Assembly: GCA_947374535.1 (NCBI GenBank)
Contig: CANCCJ010000110.1
Span: 1-8,477, forward strand
Direction of reading: 5' to 3'
DNA length: 8,477 nucleotides
DNA from: Comamonadaceae bacterium
GTDB taxonomy: Bacteria; Pseudomonadota; Gammaproteobacteria; Burkholderiales; Burkholderiaceae
The position numbers were made by a program, and so were the translations under genes. Shown one piece after another: positions 7,279-8,477 of this stretch (position 1 is its first letter; each line of letters opens with the position of its first letter). The notes beneath the pieces are model-generated. The model searched no databases. It was not told where the DNA came from and was given only the letters and a program-made list of their open reading frames with translations.

Positions 7279-7299
7279 GCGGCATTGTGCCGCCCTCCT
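7279..7299 (-). promoter_or_regulatory. Shine-Dalgarno plus hairpin before the MOSC start
   Basis: On the minus strand AGGAGG (plus 7294-7299) is a near-perfect Shine-Dalgarno sequence. It is followed at once by a perfect 6-bp hairpin, GCGGCA-CAA-TGCCGC (plus 7279-7293), and then immediately by the ATG at 7278-7276. The linear gap of 15 bases is too long for efficient initiation, but the hairpin occupies exactly those 15 bases. Folding would bring the two sites next to each other or, alternatively, block the start. The same dyad could be a DNA operator shared with the divergent gene. Confidence 0.5.
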
Positions 7300-7304
7300 A
7301 CAAT
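7299..7304 (+). promoter_or_regulatory. candidate -10 box of the FAD monooxygenase gene
   Basis: TACAAT matches the sigma70 -10 consensus at five of six positions and lies 7 bases before the ATG at 7312. Transcription starting the usual 6-8 bases downstream would begin at or next to the ATG. No Shine-Dalgarno sequence is visible on this strand between the box and the start, which fits a leaderless or near-leaderless mRNA. No good -35 is found at 16-18 bases; a TTGACG at 7269-7274 is 24 bases away. The GCGGCA/TGCCGC dyad (7279-7293) lies in the spacer. Confidence 0.45.
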
Positions 7305-7311
7305 CGACTTT

Positions 7312-8448
7312 ATGGCTCAAAAATTGGACGTTTGTATTCGCGGCGATGGCATGGTGGGACGCACCTTGGCCTTGCTGCTCGCACGCCAAAAACTGCGCGT
7401 GGGACTGGTCACCTCAGCCCCTAAACCATCGCAGGACGTTAGGGCTTACTCACTCAATAGCGCCTCTCGCGACTTACTGTCTGATTTGCGATGCTGGCCA
7501 GACGCCACGCACGCCACTCCCGTACAACACATGCGCGTGTGGGGCGACGATGGCGGCTTTATTCACTTTGAAAGTCCTACGCCCGAGGGGCTGACGTGGA
7601 TTGTGGATGTGCCCGTGCTCGAAGCCCAACTGGCAGAGGCCGTGCGTTACCAAGCCGACATTGCTTTACTCAACGCGCCTGAGCCCGCCGCCTTGACGGT
7701 GGTGTGCGAGGGCCGCGCCAGCGTCACCCGCGCCGAGCTGGGGGTGAACTTTGAAGTACTGCCCTACCAGCAACATGCCGTGGCCGCTCGCGTGCGGTGC
7801 AGCACACCACACCGCCAACAAGCGCTGCAGTGGTTCACCCAAGGCGCACACGGCTTAGAAATTTTGGCACTGCTGCCCTTGGGCGGCGCGCAAGGCGACA
7901 AAGCCAGCTTGGTCTGGTCACTGCCCCCCGAACGCGCCAAAGACATGCGGACGTTAAGCCCCGAAGCTTTTGGCATAGCGCTCGAACATGCCAGCAACGG
8001 CGTGCTAGGCCAAATCGAGCTGACCAGCGAACGCGCCATGTGGCCCTTGCAGCTGGCTTGTGCAGACCACTGGACCGGCAATTTTGCCGATGGCAGTGCC
8101 TGGGCACTCGCGGGCGACGCAGCCCATAACATCCACCCGCTCGCTGGCTTAGGGCTCAACCTTGGCTTGGCCGACGTCGCCGAGCTGGCGACTGTGCTGA
8201 AAGCCCGCGAAACCAAAGACTATTGGCGCAGCGTAGGCGACCGCTATTTTTTACGCCGTTACGAACGCGCTCGCAAAGCCAATATGGCGCCCACTTGGGC
8301 TGCCTGCGATGGCTTGCAACGCCTCTTCGCCCATCCCAACGCCAGCGTGCAAGCCCTGCGCAACTGGGGGATGAAGGGTTTTAACAGTTGGGGCCCTGCC
8401 AAAGCCTGGGCCATGCAGTTTGCAAACCCACACACATTTTTTGCTTGA
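7312..8448 (+). CDS. UbiH/UbiI-family FAD-dependent monooxygenase
   Basis: Encodes 378 residues, slightly shorter than E. coli UbiH (392) and UbiI (400). The family are class A flavoprotein hydroxylases, most acting on the ubiquinone ring. The N-terminal Rossmann fold has G11-X-G13-X2-G16 in VCIRGDGMVGRTLALLLAR. RAYSLNSAS (44-52) corresponds to the R-x-x-x-L-x-x-x-S block. CEGRAS (132-137) takes the place of the DG motif with Glu for Asp. GDAAHNIHPLAGLGLNLG (268-285) is the second FAD-binding motif, with Leu280 where Gln is usual. The Glu that normally ends the second beta strand and binds FAD ribose is not obvious near LVTSAPKP (32-39). The hydroxylation position cannot be read from sequence, so no symbol is given. 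ATG 7312 gives the expected MAQKLDVCIRG start. The gene is divergent from the MOSC gene and 8 bases before the next ORF. Confidence 0.88.
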   Translation: MAQKLDVCIRGDGMVGRTLALLLARQKLRVGLVTSAPKPSQDVRAYSLNSASRDLLSDLRCWPDATHATPVQHMRVWGDDGGFIHFESPTPEGLTWIVDVPVLEAQLAEAVRYQADIALLNAPEPAALTVVCEGRASVTRAELGVNFEVLPYQQHAVAARVRCSTPHRQQALQWFTQGAHGLEILALLPLGGAQGDKASLVWSLPPERAKDMRTLSPEAFGIALEHASNGVLGQIELTSERAMWPLQLACADHWTGNFADGSAWALAGDAAHNIHPLAGLGLNLGLADVAELATVLKARETKDYWRSVGDRYFLRRYERARKANMAPTWAACDGLQRLFAHPNASVQALRNWGMKGFNSWGPAKAWAMQFANPHTFFA

Positions 8449-8456
8449 TCACCACC

Positions 8457-8477
8457 ATGCCCTACACACTTCGTTCA
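8457..8477 (+). CDS. 5' end of a downstream gene (partial)
   Basis: ATG at 8457-8459 opens a frame of seven codons (MPYTLRS) that runs off the window. It begins 8 bases after the monooxygenase stop and so is probably in the same operon. No clear Shine-Dalgarno sequence is visible. A thiol-disulfide interchange protein such as dsbC would be one guess from gene order in related genomes as I remember it, but the seven residues give no evidence of family. Confidence 0.4.

Noticed and set aside
1..8477. Defence system, phage remnant, insertion sequence, CRISPR array or biosynthetic cluster
   Set aside because: All substantial genes are recognisable core genes or a small exported protein. I see no transposase, integrase, direct-repeat array, tRNA-associated attachment site or composition shift.

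Overview
This window is an ordinary housekeeping region of a bacterial chromosome. I infer a betaproteobacterium of order Burkholderiales, most likely a Comamonadaceae-type organism. The grounds are the gene order truA-trpF-trpB-trpA-accD directly after a short gene tail that could be fimV, the protein sequences, and moderately high G+C with G/C-rich third codon positions throughout. I see no mobile element, CRISPR array, tRNA, rRNA, phage gene or foreign-looking segment. Nothing here supports a new multi-gene system.

Layout. Bases 1-4651 form a plus-strand gene string: the last 16 codons of an upstream gene, truA (tRNA pseudouridine synthase), trpF, trpB, trpA (three late tryptophan-pathway enzymes) and accD (carboxyltransferase beta subunit of acetyl-CoA carboxylase). 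Spacing is tight at 52/58, at the 4-base truA/trpF overlap and at trpB/trpA. Two wider gaps (65 bases before trpB, 73 before accD) hold possible regulatory sequence. The string ends in a perfect 16-bp inverted repeat that should terminate transcription from both sides. ychF (translation-associated ATPase) then runs on the minus strand toward accD. Divergent from ychF is a small predicted exported protein with four cysteines. Convergent with that gene is a minus-strand MOSC-domain protein (mARC/YcbX type, molybdenum cofactor). Divergent from the MOSC gene across only 33 bases is a UbiH/UbiI-like FAD monooxygenase, followed by the first seven codons of another gene at the window edge.

Function. 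TrpF, TrpB and TrpA carry out consecutive steps from phosphoribosylanthranilate to tryptophan, apart from the TrpC step between TrpF and TrpA, which is not encoded here. TruA modifies the tRNA anticodon arm and AccD feeds fatty-acid synthesis. The second half holds unrelated genes on alternating strands.

Most worth a second look: the 33-base MOSC/monooxygenase divergent region (a hairpin that exactly fills the gap between a strong Shine-Dalgarno sequence and the MOSC start, and a -10 box so close to the monooxygenase ATG that the mRNA may be leaderless); a 20-base dyad before trpB; a possible GTGA start for trpA; and the uncharacterised four-cysteine protein.
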